DNA from: Phaseolus vulgaris
Lineage: Eukaryota; Streptophyta; Magnoliopsida; Fabales; Fabaceae
NCBI RefSeq assembly: GCF_000499845.2
Contig: NC_023756.2
Location: 45,210,291-45,274,290 of the forward strand
DNA: 64,000 nt
Direction of reading: 5' to 3'
The position numbers and the translations under genes are program-made. A model generated the notes under the pieces. It searched no databases, was not told the DNA's origin, and was given only the letters and a program-made list of their open reading frames with translations. Of this stretch, positions 12,901 to 24,138 are shown in pieces. Within the stretch, counting starts at the first letter, position 1; each line of letters begins with the position of its first letter.

Positions 12901-13433
12901 AGGATAACTATCATGGTTTACTTATCCAAATTATATATATATAAAGGCCAAAATTCTTTAAAAATGGAACAAAAATCATAATTATTAATTTCCCTGTGAA
13001 TGCACACCAATTATTTTTGAAAACTTACACAATTGGGATAGGCTTAATAACGCCATAGAAGGATTCAACAACCCCAGCTGATCCTCCACGAACCTTCAAC
13101 ATGGCATCAAAACATGTTTCAAAATCAAAGGTACCCAATGAGAAAGGAGTGATTTTGAGCATAAAGTTGACATATTTTGGCCATTTTGTGAAGGATTAAA
13201 CAAGAGGGTACCTGCAATACGACGGATCCTTTGAGAGTGAGGCGAATTCCATAGTGGGAAATTGAAGACTGAGTTTTGACAATGATTTTGCCTTCGAGAG
13301 CTTCCTGGAAAATGAAATGATGAACCATGTTTATATGTTTATATGTTTATAGAGAGAGACAAAAGAGAGATTAAGGTTTTACCGAAGGTCGATAGATACG
13401 ATTGGAACGAGAGAGCTTGAGTTCCACGGACAT
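9980..13433 (-). CDS. VPS26C: VPS26C (DSCR3-like) arrestin-fold sorting subunit, complete
   Basis: VPS26C is the VPS26-like subunit of the retriever-type endosomal recycling complex, acting with VPS35L and VPS29; in plants it is linked to root hair growth. There are eleven exons, listed 5' to 3': 13383-13433, 13212-13304, 13029-13093, 12479-12533, 11626-11712, 11254-11338, 11056-11151, 10686-10870, 10517-10605, 10155-10254 and 9980-10024. They total 951 nt, 316 aa, in frame throughout. The protein starts MSVELKLSRSNRIYRPSEAL and holds the family blocks SHYGIRLTLKGSV, IPFSLNLRQQ, YETFHGANISIQYLV, SPEMVIFYITQDTQRH, GKISTQCSLSGPISGEL and LPRLVTCPTILAGPFSIEFK. These form two arrestin-like beta-sandwich halves, with no membrane segment. 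The intron after Gln239 starts with GC instead of GT. A 340-bp spacer separates it from the divergent PPR pseudogene. Confidence 0.95.
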
Positions 13434-13779
13434 GGCTGCCAACTCCCCTTCTCACTCACTGCCTTTAACACTTTTTTGCTTTTGAAGTAATGTTGTTGTA
13501 TATATCTATTGTAAGTTTTTAATATAAATGTTCAATTCACCATTCAAGTTGTATTATAGTGAAGTAAATAATGAAATTATTCATTATGGCATGAGATTAA
13601 GGTTTAACTCTACAATTCACTAAAAAGAGTCAACCTTATTAATATATGCATTTAAATTAAAAAAAACAATTGTGTGAAGTTAAAAACTCTACCTAAGTTT
13701 TTTACAGTACATCTTCCAATGCCCAATTTTCCTTCTTCTCTTTCACTCTCATTCTCACTCTCAGACCCCATTTTTGAAG
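13434..13779. promoter_or_regulatory. Spacer between divergent VPS26C and PPR pseudogene
   Basis: This 346-bp stretch must contain the VPS26C promoter and, if the PPR copy was ever expressed, its promoter too. On the minus strand a TATATACA-like box lies at about 13497-13506, roughly 65-75 bp before the VPS26C start codon. The right end, from 13738, is a duplicated piece of PPR coding sequence rather than an original leader. Confidence 0.4.
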
Positions 13780-13940
13780 ATGACACTGTTCTTCAATAAT
13801 GTTACAAGAAGAATGTTAAGGTTTTCTCTTTCTTCTTCTGTCCCCCATTTTCCTCTTTCTCTTCCAAACTCTAATTCCCTCTTTCACTCTCATTCTCACT
13901 CTCAGACCCCATCACTTGAAGATGACTCTGTTTCCCAATT
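13738..13940 (+). repeat. Direct duplication of a PPR N-terminal coding segment
   Basis: The 34 bases at 13738-13771, beginning CTCTTTCACTCTCATTCTCA, recur without change at 13879-13912, an offset of 141 bp. The following bases, GAAGATGAC and CTGTT, are also shared. One copy precedes and overlaps the putative PPR start codon and the other lies inside the open frame. A local duplication at the 5' end of the pseudogene is the simplest reading. Confidence 0.85.
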
Positions 13941-14810
13941 CAATCGCTTCCTTCGTATGCACCCTATTCCTCCCATCTTCGAATTTGGAAAGATTTTGGG
14001 ATCCCTTGTGAAAATGAAAAACTACTCCACTGCTATTTCGCTTTTTAAGCAAATGGAGCTCAAGGGAATTCACGGTGACTTAATGAAGTAGAAAATGCAA
14101 AATATTTATTCAATTCTATGATCCAAATGGGAGTAACCCCTGGTATTTACAGTTACAATATTATGATTAATGGATTATGTAAAAGTAGAAGGGTGGACGA
14201 GGCCATGAATCTCTTTCAGGAAATGCATAGGAGGAATATAGTTCCAAATACAGTGACTTGCAATTCTCTTATTGATGGTTTATGCAAATCTGGGAGAATC
14301 TCTGATGTTTGGGATCTGATTGAGGACATGCATGATAGAAATCAACAACCAGATCTATTCACTTACAATACCTTATTGGACACTTTATGCAAAAACCATC
14401 ATGTAGACAAGGCAATTGAATTAGTCAGTAAAATGACAGAGAAGGGAATTCGGCCGAACATATACACTTTTACAATACTTATTGATGGAATGTGTAAAGT
14501 GGATAGAATTGAGAATGCCCGACAGATTTTTCAAAATGTGTTGATTAAAGGCTACTGTGTCGATGTACTCGCATATAGTGCTATGATCAATGGTTTATGT
14601 AAAAAGGGTTTACTTGATGAGGCATTGACCTTGTGGTGCATGATGAAAGACAATGGTTGCATGCCCGATGCTATAACTTTTGAAATAATGATTTGTGCAC
14701 TCCTTGAAAGGGATGAGACTGATAAGGCAGAGAAATTTCTTCGGGAAATGGGCACTAGAGGCTTGTTGAAATCACAAGTAGAGATAGAGTCTTTTACTGA
14801 GTATGGATAG
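13780..14810 (+). pseudogene. Rf-like P-class PPR gene, internally deleted and frameshifted
   Basis: P-class PPR proteins bind organelle RNA through tandem 35-residue helical repeats. The first frame, 13780-14091, begins MTLFFNNVTRRMLRF, an Arg-, Ser- and Phe-rich mitochondrial-type leader, and runs to LKGIHGDLMK before TAG at 14089. The second frame, shifted by +2, is readable from 14082 (NEVENAKYLF) to TGA at 14808. It contains six consecutive 35-residue motifs of the form YNxxINGLCK...DEAxxLFxEM, from GVTPGIYSYNIMINGLCK to CMPDAITFEIMICALL. Intact members of this family have many more repeats between LKGI-PDL and this point, so the junction at about 14075-14085 looks like a deletion that also broke the frame. 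The downstream frame has no other stop, suggesting recent loss. A single-base assembly error cannot explain the missing repeats. A short protein from an internal ATG at 14118 is possible but unsupported. Confidence 0.82.
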
Positions 14811-15446
14811 ACCAGTAGGTGTGGTAGAAGTGATTGGAAAAAGGAGTTACTTTGTTGGTTGTTCTGCTGTTGACACTCATACTCATATTGGGAGAAGGTT
14901 TCAATTAAGAAAATCAATGATGTTTTTGAGCATGTGTCGGATGCCACACAGGATCCTAATTAAAAGAAAATATTTTTCGTAATTATTAATATAGATGTTT
15001 ATTTTACTGCATGAGTTTTAAATGGATGCTATTATTTAGTGTGTGTTTTCATGGATCACATTTATTTTTTATTGGAAAAAGTTTTGTTAGAGCTTATTAG
15101 AAACATATAGACAGTAAAACTTTTCCCTAAAAGATGGACTATCATGTTGTTGATTAGATTTTTCAGTAAGACAGTGAAATTCACCTGTTGCTTCAAGTGC
15201 TTCAGAAGCTAACCAAACTGGTTTATTTTTCTAATCTAGTTTCAACTTTTCAATCCACAATTTCCAAAGTAGAAAGATAGTTACTAGAAGCAGGTATTGA
15301 AATATATTTGCAGCATGGAAACCATAATCAGTCAAGAACATTTTATGGTTTATGTTGTGCTAGAGTGCACAAACGTTCTTTTCTCAAAACATATAAATAA
15401 CAACAGAATATATAGGCATAATAAGAGATATGATGAGAATGAAGCA
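14811..15446. other. Convergent spacer between the PPR pseudogene and the methyltransferase gene
   Basis: The stretch should hold the 3' untranslated regions of both flanking genes. I see no further PPR motif after the stop at 14808 and no other gene. An open frame at 15297-15650 is an antisense shadow of the methyltransferase last exon. Confidence 0.55.
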
Positions 15447-18400
15447 TCATTTTTTCTTGGCAATGAACAAGCCCCATATTTGTTCACCATCTGCACCCCT
15501 CATCTGCTTGGCCTTCCATCTTTCACTAATTTTATTGTAGTCTTCCTGAAACCAAGTATTTCCACCAATCAATCAATGAATGCTCTCAAAATAAAACTTA
15601 CAATTACAATAAAAGAAATGTCACCAATGTTGACATTCTCTTTTCATTAACATCTCTTCTGTGGATTGAAGTTTATGTGAAACTCATGGAATTGGACTCA
15701 CATTTAGTGGGAGCAACATGTTGTACATTTAGAAATCTGTGTTGTATGTAAGATTCTTATTAGAAATGTGTTCTTTTAAGATATTTTCTTGCATTAGTTT
15801 TTTTTTTACTTAAATATCTTTGATTGTTTTACAACCTTCTAGTCAGTAAAAAATAAATGCTATTTCCTAAATCAGTCAATTTTGCTTAATGAATGAATTA
15901 GTTAAAAGAGTTTTGCACATAGGAATGGGTCATAAATAACATATAAAATGTTTAAAACATGAAAAAAAAAACACCTTGGAGAAATAATCAATGAAATCAT
16001 CCTTCTTGCTCTCAAGGTCATTTAACTCCTGTTGTAGTGTTTTCATGAACTGAAACACACAAGTATTCAAGTTAAACAAATTCTAGTATTATCATAGGTA
16101 AAATATACTAGTTGTCAATGAAGCAAATCATTATCATTGGTTCTGACATACCAAATTAGATTGATCCATGGCAATGACATCATTAAATCCAGCAAATTCG
16201 AGCATCTGTGCATGATTTAGAATAGAAGAAGCATGTCATGTACAAGAAATATCAACATGAATAATAAATTATATGCAATTTCACCAGAATATGAGTTTTA
16301 TCTTGATAATTTGTATAATAAAAGTTTATATTCAAGGTTAATGTAGATTCTCTAAGAAAACAGAAAGAAATTTTGTCCATAATTTCAGTTGGGATAAAGA
16401 AGCCAAATGATGTTGTGATCATACCTGAGAATATGTTTTCATCTCATGGATATAGTATCCTCCCTTTTGTATGTAGTTAGCATATCCTACTGATAGACTT
16501 CCCACACTTTTGCAGTAATCAGTTATTAGAAGAGTACCTCCAGGCTTCAACCATTTGTAAAATGATCTAAACAGTGATGGTTTATCCTGTACAAATCAAC
16601 AAAAATTTGCAGAAAATAAAGTTAGAAATATGAAATGAACTGAAGACACAAGAGGGTGTGGCCTTTACCAAAGAAAAATTAAAAAGGCAGAGATGGTTCC
16701 TTACTTTGATGTGTAGCAATGTGTCACGGGAATAGATTACATCAAATGTGTTCTCAGGGTATGATTTTTTAGTACAATCGGCACATTCAAATTCTACTGA
16801 GCATTTGAGTCCAATTACACGTTCAATGGCAAGAGAAATCATGTTTATGGAGAGGTCAATGCCAACTACCTCAACATCAAAATTTTCAGCCATGTAAATG
16901 TCACCTCCCCCAGTTCCACAACCAACATCCAAAACTTTTTGGCCTGCTTTTAGTCCCAACTTTGCCACAAATTCCTTTGTTGTTTCTGCAAAGACCAATA
17001 ATAAGCACTTTCAATTCAGAAACATACCAATAATGTATTGCATAAGAAAATATATGAAAGTGACAAAGCATACCAAGTCCTCCTGTGCTCACAAAGCCTT
17101 GGCCAAAAACAGTCTCATAGAGTAAAATATCCTTGTGATTATACTCAACACTATCTAAGAACCGCTGGAACCCCCTATCATCTTCTGATCTCACTTTTTG
17201 CCATATCCAGCAAATCTGCATGACATGTTTACTATTTTAATCAGATATTTTCAACCAGTTGAATAAACTAAAATAAGATATTGTTACCTGGTTTTGATTC
17301 TTCTTGTTTCGTACATAAGCTCCAATGCATTTACATCCAATAAGCGAAAGTTCAAAGGAATTCCCTCTGTCATCACTCTTATGACACTCTTTAAACACCT
17401 ACATGAAAATAATAAATGTTAGGATATTTTACCTAGTTTACTTAAAAAAAATTATTTGTAGTGATGCAATGCATTAGTGTTAATAAAAATATAATGATTG
17501 CATAGTAATTAGAGTAAGAAGAAACCTTAGTGTAAAATCTTGGTTCCCTGTAGTGAGTTGGGTTGTATTTTCTCTTGGAATCTCCAGATTGGTGGAAACA
17601 TGATTCTCTGAAGAATACATATCCACCTACTTTTAACCATTTCATCATCTTTCCAGCTAAATTCTCAACCTGAAATGAATAAAGGGAAAGATAAAAGCCT
17701 TACCATAGAGGGCAAAAAGAGGCAGTGACAAGGAAGCCATGTCACTATTTGTCTGTTTTCTTATTGCCGATAAAAAATAAAAAAAATAAAACTATTTGTC
17801 TGTTTCTCACAGTCATGAAATTATGCAACTGCATCTTGGAAGAATGGGTTTGGTGGCATGTTAATAACAAAACAGAAGGTTTATCATGGTCATTTTCACT
17901 TGGAACCAGAACCGATTATGTCATACATCATGCTATCTTCAACATATCTAACCTGAACACAAAGCCATTGAAATTTCTATACTTTAATATTTTCCACACA
18001 AAAACTCACCTCTTTGTCGGAAAGATACATGAGTAACCAATTTGAGAAAATCAGATCAACAGATCCTTCAGAAATCTGCAAGTTTGGAGATGTAACATCA
18101 GCACACATGAACTTGACATTCTTGTGGTGCCCATTAATGTTTTCATTCTGCAGAAAAATGATGTGAAATGAAAAATTAGGATCATCATTAGTTAATATAT
18201 TAAAAATACTTTAAACCTAATTCAACCTTGGAAAATTAACTTATAATACACTTATATAGTATGAAATTTTTTAATCTCTAGTTAATGTTGGATCTCCAAC
18301 ACACCTTCCTCACATTGAAACTGTCAACGGGACTATATATCTATAAGTGGACTATATATCTATAAGTGGTCTCACAGCGACCCGATAGCAAGTAACTTGA

Positions 18401-21400
18401 TAAGCCTAAATAGACTCGAAATGACTCTGATACCATATTATATAAGAAAACTTAGATAAAAACAAATACAAGAAATATTTCTTCTCATATCCTTTATCTT
18501 TCTTTTTCTTTTTTTATCTCTTTTGTTTTTAATAATAAGGAAATCATAACATGTCTAGGACCAAATTTTTTTCATGTTGACAAACATAATTATTAATTAG
18601 TGTTCAAAGTTTGATTTGAAATTACCTTCTTTATAGCACTCTCAATGAAGTCCACAGCAAGTAACTGGCCAGCTTTCTTGGCCAATTCACCTGTGAATCT
18701 TCCAATACCTGCTCCAAGTTCTAGAACTGATTTTCCTTCATATGCTGGTAGTAAGGACAAAACCTATGTGACAAAAATAGATGATGAGTCACAAAACCAT
18801 TCACTCTGAAAAGAAAAAAACAAAACAAAAGGGTACTGATAAAAGGTACAAGAAGAAATTTTCTAGCCTCTCATTGCTACTCACATAAAAAAAAGGGAAA
18901 GTGGTCCTATAATTTAGTACTTCAGACTAAGAACCATAAGAGAAAGTTAATTAAATCCTGCAAAATCCTTAAGAAAAAATAGTACATTAAAATATAAACT
19001 AATTTAATATTTATTGTTTAAATCACTTCAAACATTTAATTTTGAGTTTAAATTTTATATACTGCCAACTTAATTAAATATTTATTTATCAAGTAATTAA
19101 AAGTTATTCCAAATATGAATTTTAGAATAATTTTTACAAAAATTAACAGCTCATATTTAGTTAACTTAGTAAAGAAAAACCTTGCACTGTGAATACATTG
19201 TAATTAATTTTTTTTTATGAACTAATTAATTTTTTAATATTTTACATCATGTCACACAATAAATAACCTCTAAAATATAAATATTAAAAACTAATAATGT
19301 AGCTGTTTATATAAAGAAATTTTATAAAAACTCATTTACTCTAATGATATTTTGTAATTTTTAAATTTTAAGAACCAAAGTCAACAATTACATTGGAGTT
19401 ACTCTCATAAAAATATTTGCTGATACAAAAAATAAAAAACTGTCAAGAAAATATTTAAAATGGATAATGTTTAATAAACAAATAGAAAAACAATGGTATA
19501 CATATATAGTAATGAGAAAGAATCCAACTTCTCTATAAAGAAATAGTGGTGAAAAAAATTAGAGAAATGGTATATTTTTTATTAATAAATAAATTTTATT
19601 TGGATGTTAATCAAAATTTATGTAAATTTGATTCCATGATAAAGAGTAATAAAAAGAAAAAAAAAATTATAACTTTTATAAAAAATCATATCAATATGTG
19701 TATCAACTATTAAACCTGAAATCTTAGTTTATGAAACTTAAAATCTCAACTTATGAAACTTTACGTTTTAACTAGATATTCCATATTTCAACCATTATCT
19801 CTAATTATTAGATAAAGAACAAAAGATTTTTTTTTATCTTATCTTATCTTTGTACTAATATCTATGTTTTTTAATGGAAAGAAACCAAAAACAATATTTG
19901 TTTTATTAAATTGATGTAGCTCTCACACACTTTATAACAGTGTGGTAAATTGATGTAATGACTTATTAGTACACTTTTAGCTAATTTTTTCATAAATATT
20001 TCGATGAGAAATTTCCTCGTAAGTTAAAATTAAATTATAAAAGTTTTTTTTGAATAATTTATCTAATTTTTTTATTTAAATTGTGTAAAAACTAATTTTA
20101 TCTTATAAAACTCAAATTTTTTTATTTTTTTATCACACTTATAATAAGTACTTGCAAAAAAAATATTCAAAATCTAACGTAAACCAATTACAAAGTGAAA
20201 GTAAAAATTTTAATCTTAGAAAAGTAAAAGGAAAGTTAAAAAATATAATTTTACTTTAATATTTAATTTGTAGTTTACTAAATTTTAATTTGAGAACATA
20301 AGATATAAGAGAAAAAAACATGTTTTGTATTAGAAAAATCGGTGATTTTTGTAACGCAGTAGTTAAAGGATAAATTTGTCTCAGTAAAAGTGTTAAAGCT
20401 TATAGTATAAATGGAATGCTTATAGAATAATTAGGGGTGTAAAAGTGAATTTTATAAAAAAAAAATTATATGAAGTAATAAATTTTACTCACTTAATTCC
20501 CGAGTTAAATAGTTTAAGTTAGGTTTGAAATAGATTCACAAAGAACTCATCAATAATAATTTTTTTCATATTATTTTTCATTATTTTTAATTATATAAAT
20601 TGACATTTCAATTTTTTTTAAGATTAAAATGTTATTTAATAGTATTTAAATAGTTTGAATGTTTAATTTATTTATCTGTCTACTAATATAAGTTAACACT
20701 TTCATTTTAGTTACTATTTTTATAGTTTTAATCAGTGTTACATGAATCGTACTACTATACACACATAAAAGAGAAAATAAAATATATCTAAATAAATTAA
20801 CGCATTTTATCAAACAACATGTAATAAGTCGAGTTTCATTAAAAAAAATTATTAAAAATGACTTAATTTAATTTAATTTTAGCTCAATTCATAGTAAATC
20901 AACTCATGTGAGAAGAGTTAGTTACCTCACTTTCACACTCTTAATAATAATAATTAAAGCATAAATTAACTTTAAATTAGTATATTTAAAGAATAATTAG
21001 TAGTAAATGAATTTGTTAGCAATTCAGAGACACATAAACATGTTTAACGCATAAGATGAAGAAGAAGAAGATGAAGAAGAAGGTTAATGGTGGAGAAAAT
21101 GGAATCGAGACGCACTTCTGGTCTCTCTTCCTTGTCGAGATGAGAAGCGTTTGAATCCAGCATCATTGACTCAACCGATAGCTCCGTCGTGTGTTCTATC
21201 CAATAGCTTTTCTGCACGCACCGTTCATCCACACCTCCACCTGCACATTTTCCTTATAATTAAGAACAAGAACAAGATGAAGAAGATGAAGAAGAAGATG
21301 AAGAAGATGAAGAAGAAAAAGAAGATGAAGAAGAAGAAGAAGAAGATGAAGAATGAAGAATGAAGATGAAGAAAAAGAAGAAGAAGAAGAAAATGAAGAA

Positions 21401-21458
21401 GAAGAAAGAAGAAGAAGAATCGATGTTGATCACCTTGCACCATCGCCAACGAAGCCAT
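15447..21458 (-). CDS. PEAMT: Phosphoethanolamine N-methyltransferase, complete, 12 exons
   Basis: The enzyme uses S-adenosylmethionine in the cytosol to convert phosphoethanolamine stepwise to phosphocholine. Exons, 5' to 3': 21434-21458, 21116-21240, 18626-18763, 18010-18147, 17526-17669, 17288-17398, 17074-17215, 16705-16985, 16425-16586, 16152-16205, 15975-16049 and 15447-15545. They sum to 1494 nt, 497 aa, all GT-AG and in phase. The N-terminus reads [18 protein letters not shown], followed by KSYWIEHT. Two Rossmann methyltransferase domains are evident: [11 protein letters not shown] at about 63-73 and [12 protein letters not shown] at about 292-303. Other family blocks are [33 protein letters not shown] and [12 protein letters not shown]; it ends WGLFIAKKK. 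The double domain is the plant-type arrangement. The first exon codes for only eight full residues, so its ATG rests on phase, a nearby TATA box and the fit to exon 2. Confidence 0.94.
17744..17805 (+). mobile_element. Tiny LINE tail with 15-bp target-site duplication inside a methyltransferase intron
   Basis: ACTATTTGTCTGTTT stands at 17744-17758 and again at 17791-17805. Between them are 32 bases, TCTTATTGCCGATAAAAAAT followed by an A-rich run. This is what remains when reverse transcription of a non-LTR element stops almost at once. The TTGCCGATAAAA tail is close to the one at 49723 onward (minus strand), so both likely come from one LINE family. It lies in the intron between the exons at 18010-18147 and 17526-17669. 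Confidence 0.7.
18205..18435 (-). mobile_element. TRIM-like retroelement remnant in a methyltransferase intron
   Basis: Read on the minus strand, TGGTATCAGAGT at 18424-18435 matches the initiator-tRNA-Met primer-binding site used by many plant LTR elements. About 120 bp further on is a purine-rich GTGAGGAAGGTG at 18302-18313, and then TGTTGGAGATCCAACA (18301-18286), the start of an LTR that continues with AACTAGAGATTAAAA and TATATAAGTG. The internal part is too short to code for anything. These are the parts of a terminal-repeat retrotransposon in miniature. The left LTR before the primer site is not recognisable. A 19-bp unit, ACTATATATCTATAAGTGG, is duplicated in tandem at about 18332-18369. 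Confidence 0.68.
21247..21427. repeat. GAA/GATGAA microsatellite filling intron 1 of the methyltransferase gene
   Basis: From about 21269 to 21420 the plus strand is made of GAA, GATGAA and GAAAAA triplets with few interruptions. On the coding (minus) strand this is a long TTC-rich tract between the donor at 21433-21432 and the acceptor at 21242-21241. The intron is only 193 bp, so the repeat is most of it and supplies the pyrimidine tract. Several long Lys/Glu/Met- or Phe/Leu-rich open frames arise here on both strands purely from the repeat. A second small GAA run lies at 21058-21082, just inside intron 2. Confidence 0.9.
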
Positions 21459-21510
21459 CAACAAAAACTCTCTGCTATCACTTCTCTTCTTGCCCTTCCA
21501 ACTTCCTCCT

Positions 21511-21518
21511 TATTTATA
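21511..21518 (-). promoter_or_regulatory. TATA box of the methyltransferase gene
   Basis: TATAAATA on the minus strand lies 53-60 bp before the start codon at 21458. With usual plant spacing transcription would begin near 21480, giving a leader of only about 20-30 nt. That would leave no room for the conserved upstream open reading frame known from Arabidopsis NMT1. A second, more distant start site cannot be excluded. Confidence 0.5.
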
Positions 21519-21640
21519 CACACCAATCCTTCATCACCAACAAACGTTTCTGTTTTTCTTTTTACTTTTTTATTTTCTAATTTTTAATTTTTAATTATTA
21601 ACGGAATTAATGTGGGTCCCACTTTTTGCTAAACGACCTT

Positions 21641-21646
21641 CACGTG
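21641..21646. promoter_or_regulatory. G-box (CACGTG) upstream of the methyltransferase gene
   Basis: The palindrome CACGTG sits 183 bp before the start codon and about 125 bp upstream of the TATA box, a position typical for bZIP or bHLH binding sites. Only the motif is seen; function is inferred. Confidence 0.4.
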
Positions 21647-21649
21647 TTG

Positions 21650-24138
21650 CTATTTCTCTTCTCTCAACACTCTTCACTCGATCACTCCATTACTTTCATT
21701 TCACCCTATACATTATATCATAAGTGAAATAAATTAATATCAAATTAATATTTTACTTTAATATATTATTTTTTTTTAAATAAGTTTTCGTTTATTGAAA
21801 TTTCATAATCATTTTTTATTTTAACTTTAATTTAAAAACTATTTTAAAATAAATAAAAAATTATTCTTACATCAATCACATTTTCTATCAATTTTCTACT
21901 AACAGTCCCACTATAAATTAATAAACTTTTTAAGAGTGTGTCTAAGACAACAATGTAACTAATTTATTTAATATTAAATATTATGAGAGCAAAATTTAGT
22001 GCAACCTCAATTTCATAAAATAGATTCAATAAGGTAAAATTTGTATTTATTAATATATTATAATTTTTTCATATCTTTACAATGGAATTTTTAATATTAA
22101 GAATTATAAAAATAAATATTATATACGATTTTATTTTATGTTTATAGAGAGTATTTTCATTGTTATAATATACTTTTATCTAGTTTTTTAGAATTCTTTA
22201 TTAATAGATATAAATTATCTATATAATATTTTTGTTAATATATGAGTTTTGGTCTAATTTCTCATAATTTTTTGTATTTTTTTTTAATAATATTTTTTTT
22301 ATGTAGTGACAAATTGTGATTCTTACTTAAAGTTCCGATCTCAAATTTTATAGTGATGTCTAACATAAATTTTTTTATAAAAAAATAAATACAAAATTAA
22401 TCTCAAATCTTATGGTATGCTATGTAATATTAATTAATTTGTGGTTTTCAATTTCATTTTTACAAAGTTGTGTACTTGAAATGTTACAAACATGTTATTT
22501 TAAATAATGTGAAAATGACATTAAGTTATACTCAAAGATTTGATATGTTGAATCAATTAATCAAATGCAGCAATGCCATTGGAAGTGCTCCACTTGAAGT
22601 TGAAAAACTTTTTAGATTATAATAGTCATTGATGATTCATATAGAGACTTTTCGTTCTTAATTAATTTTGTTCGTTGAAAATTTAAGAATCTAACTTTTA
22701 TATATTAACGTCAATTGATTCAAGTAACTGTTTAAGATTTTTGAATCTTTTGAATAAGACTCCTTCTTTATATCTTATACATAAGAGTATAAATATTTAA
22801 TTGTTTTGTCGGAGTTTTCACGATTTTTATATTTTTAAATAATTTCATTTATCTCATTTTAAATTAATTACAACCCAAAAGTTACGTCTTAATTTAAAAA
22901 CTACATAATGCTCTAATATTGTGCGGTTAAATATTTACTATAACGTATTCTAATATTAATTTTTTGTCCCGATTCAAACTTTAAACTTTCTAGTAGTAAA
23001 AAAATTATTGGAGTGAGTAATCACTCGTGTGTTTTTTTTAAGTAACAAATGAATTTCTAGTAGACTGTGTTATAATATTATAACATTCACGTTAGCAACT
23101 AATCCACATTAAAGATCTATTTGCCGTGTAGAAAAAATTGACAATGAGTAATTTCAATAATTTTTTACTACAAGTACACACGGAATTTAAATTTTATCAA
23201 TTTCGTATAGAAGTACAAGGATATAAAATATATTTAACCTAAATTTTATCTCATAATACAATTGTATTAATAACTAAATGAGAAGTTTATTCAATGTAAA
23301 ACAAAACATCATTGAATACAAGTAAAATTAAAAAAAAAATCCATTACAAATTGAACATTTGGTATCAAGACTTCTAACTATTTTTTGTGAAAATGAATAA
23401 TTAAAATAAATATTTCAACATCACACTTTAAGATGCAATATATTATACATTCAAAAATAATTGCCAAAGATAACTTGTGATCACTAATATTTGTGGCGTG
23501 AGAAAGGGATGCCCACGAAAGACACAAAAACTAACGTGGAACATTGACCATTTAAAAAAATAATTAAATAATTGAAAAGTATAAAATGGAATTTGACGAA
23601 AATAAAAGTTTTTTGAAAAAATATTCATAATTATAGTAGTTTTGATATTTGTTTTTGATGAATAGATAGTGAGATAATATTATTTAAACTATATTAAGAA
23701 GAAAGAAAGTGATATATATACTTATCTTTATTTATATTATAAAAGATTCCCTACAACAACCTACAACAAAGACAAGAAAATGAATTATATGAGAATCCAA
23801 ATTGGTATCTCAAGATTGTGGTTGTGATTTAAGAAAGATAATAAATAATTGAAAGCACTATATATGTTTTTGACTCTTCCAAGTGAATGAAAAAGAAGTG
23901 GTGATTTGTTCCTTTAAATGGGTCAACTTAATTTATTTAAATAATGTCAATCAAGTAAGTATTTAATATAAGATTTCATATAATAATCTGTTATTAGAAT
24001 TCTTTATGTATAGGTATAGTTTATTAATTATGTATCATTTTTGTTAATATATGAGTTTTGGTCTAGTTCTCTCGTATTTTTGTATTTTTTTAATAATATT
24101 TTTTTCATGTGATGGTAAATGATTGTTGTTACTTGAGG
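21650..24138. other. Gene-free AT-rich DNA upstream of the methyltransferase gene
   Basis: I find no coding region, RNA gene or clear repeat until the MITE at 24139. Open frames are short and of low complexity. The first few hundred bases presumably include distal promoter sequence. Confidence 0.45.

Noticed and set aside
14552..14947. A 131-codon minus-strand frame
   Set aside because: It is the antisense shadow of the PPR coding sequence.
21151..21587. Several overlapping open frames rich in Lys/Glu/Met or in Phe/Leu on both strands
   Set aside because: They are translations of the GAA/GATGAA microsatellite inside the methyltransferase intron.
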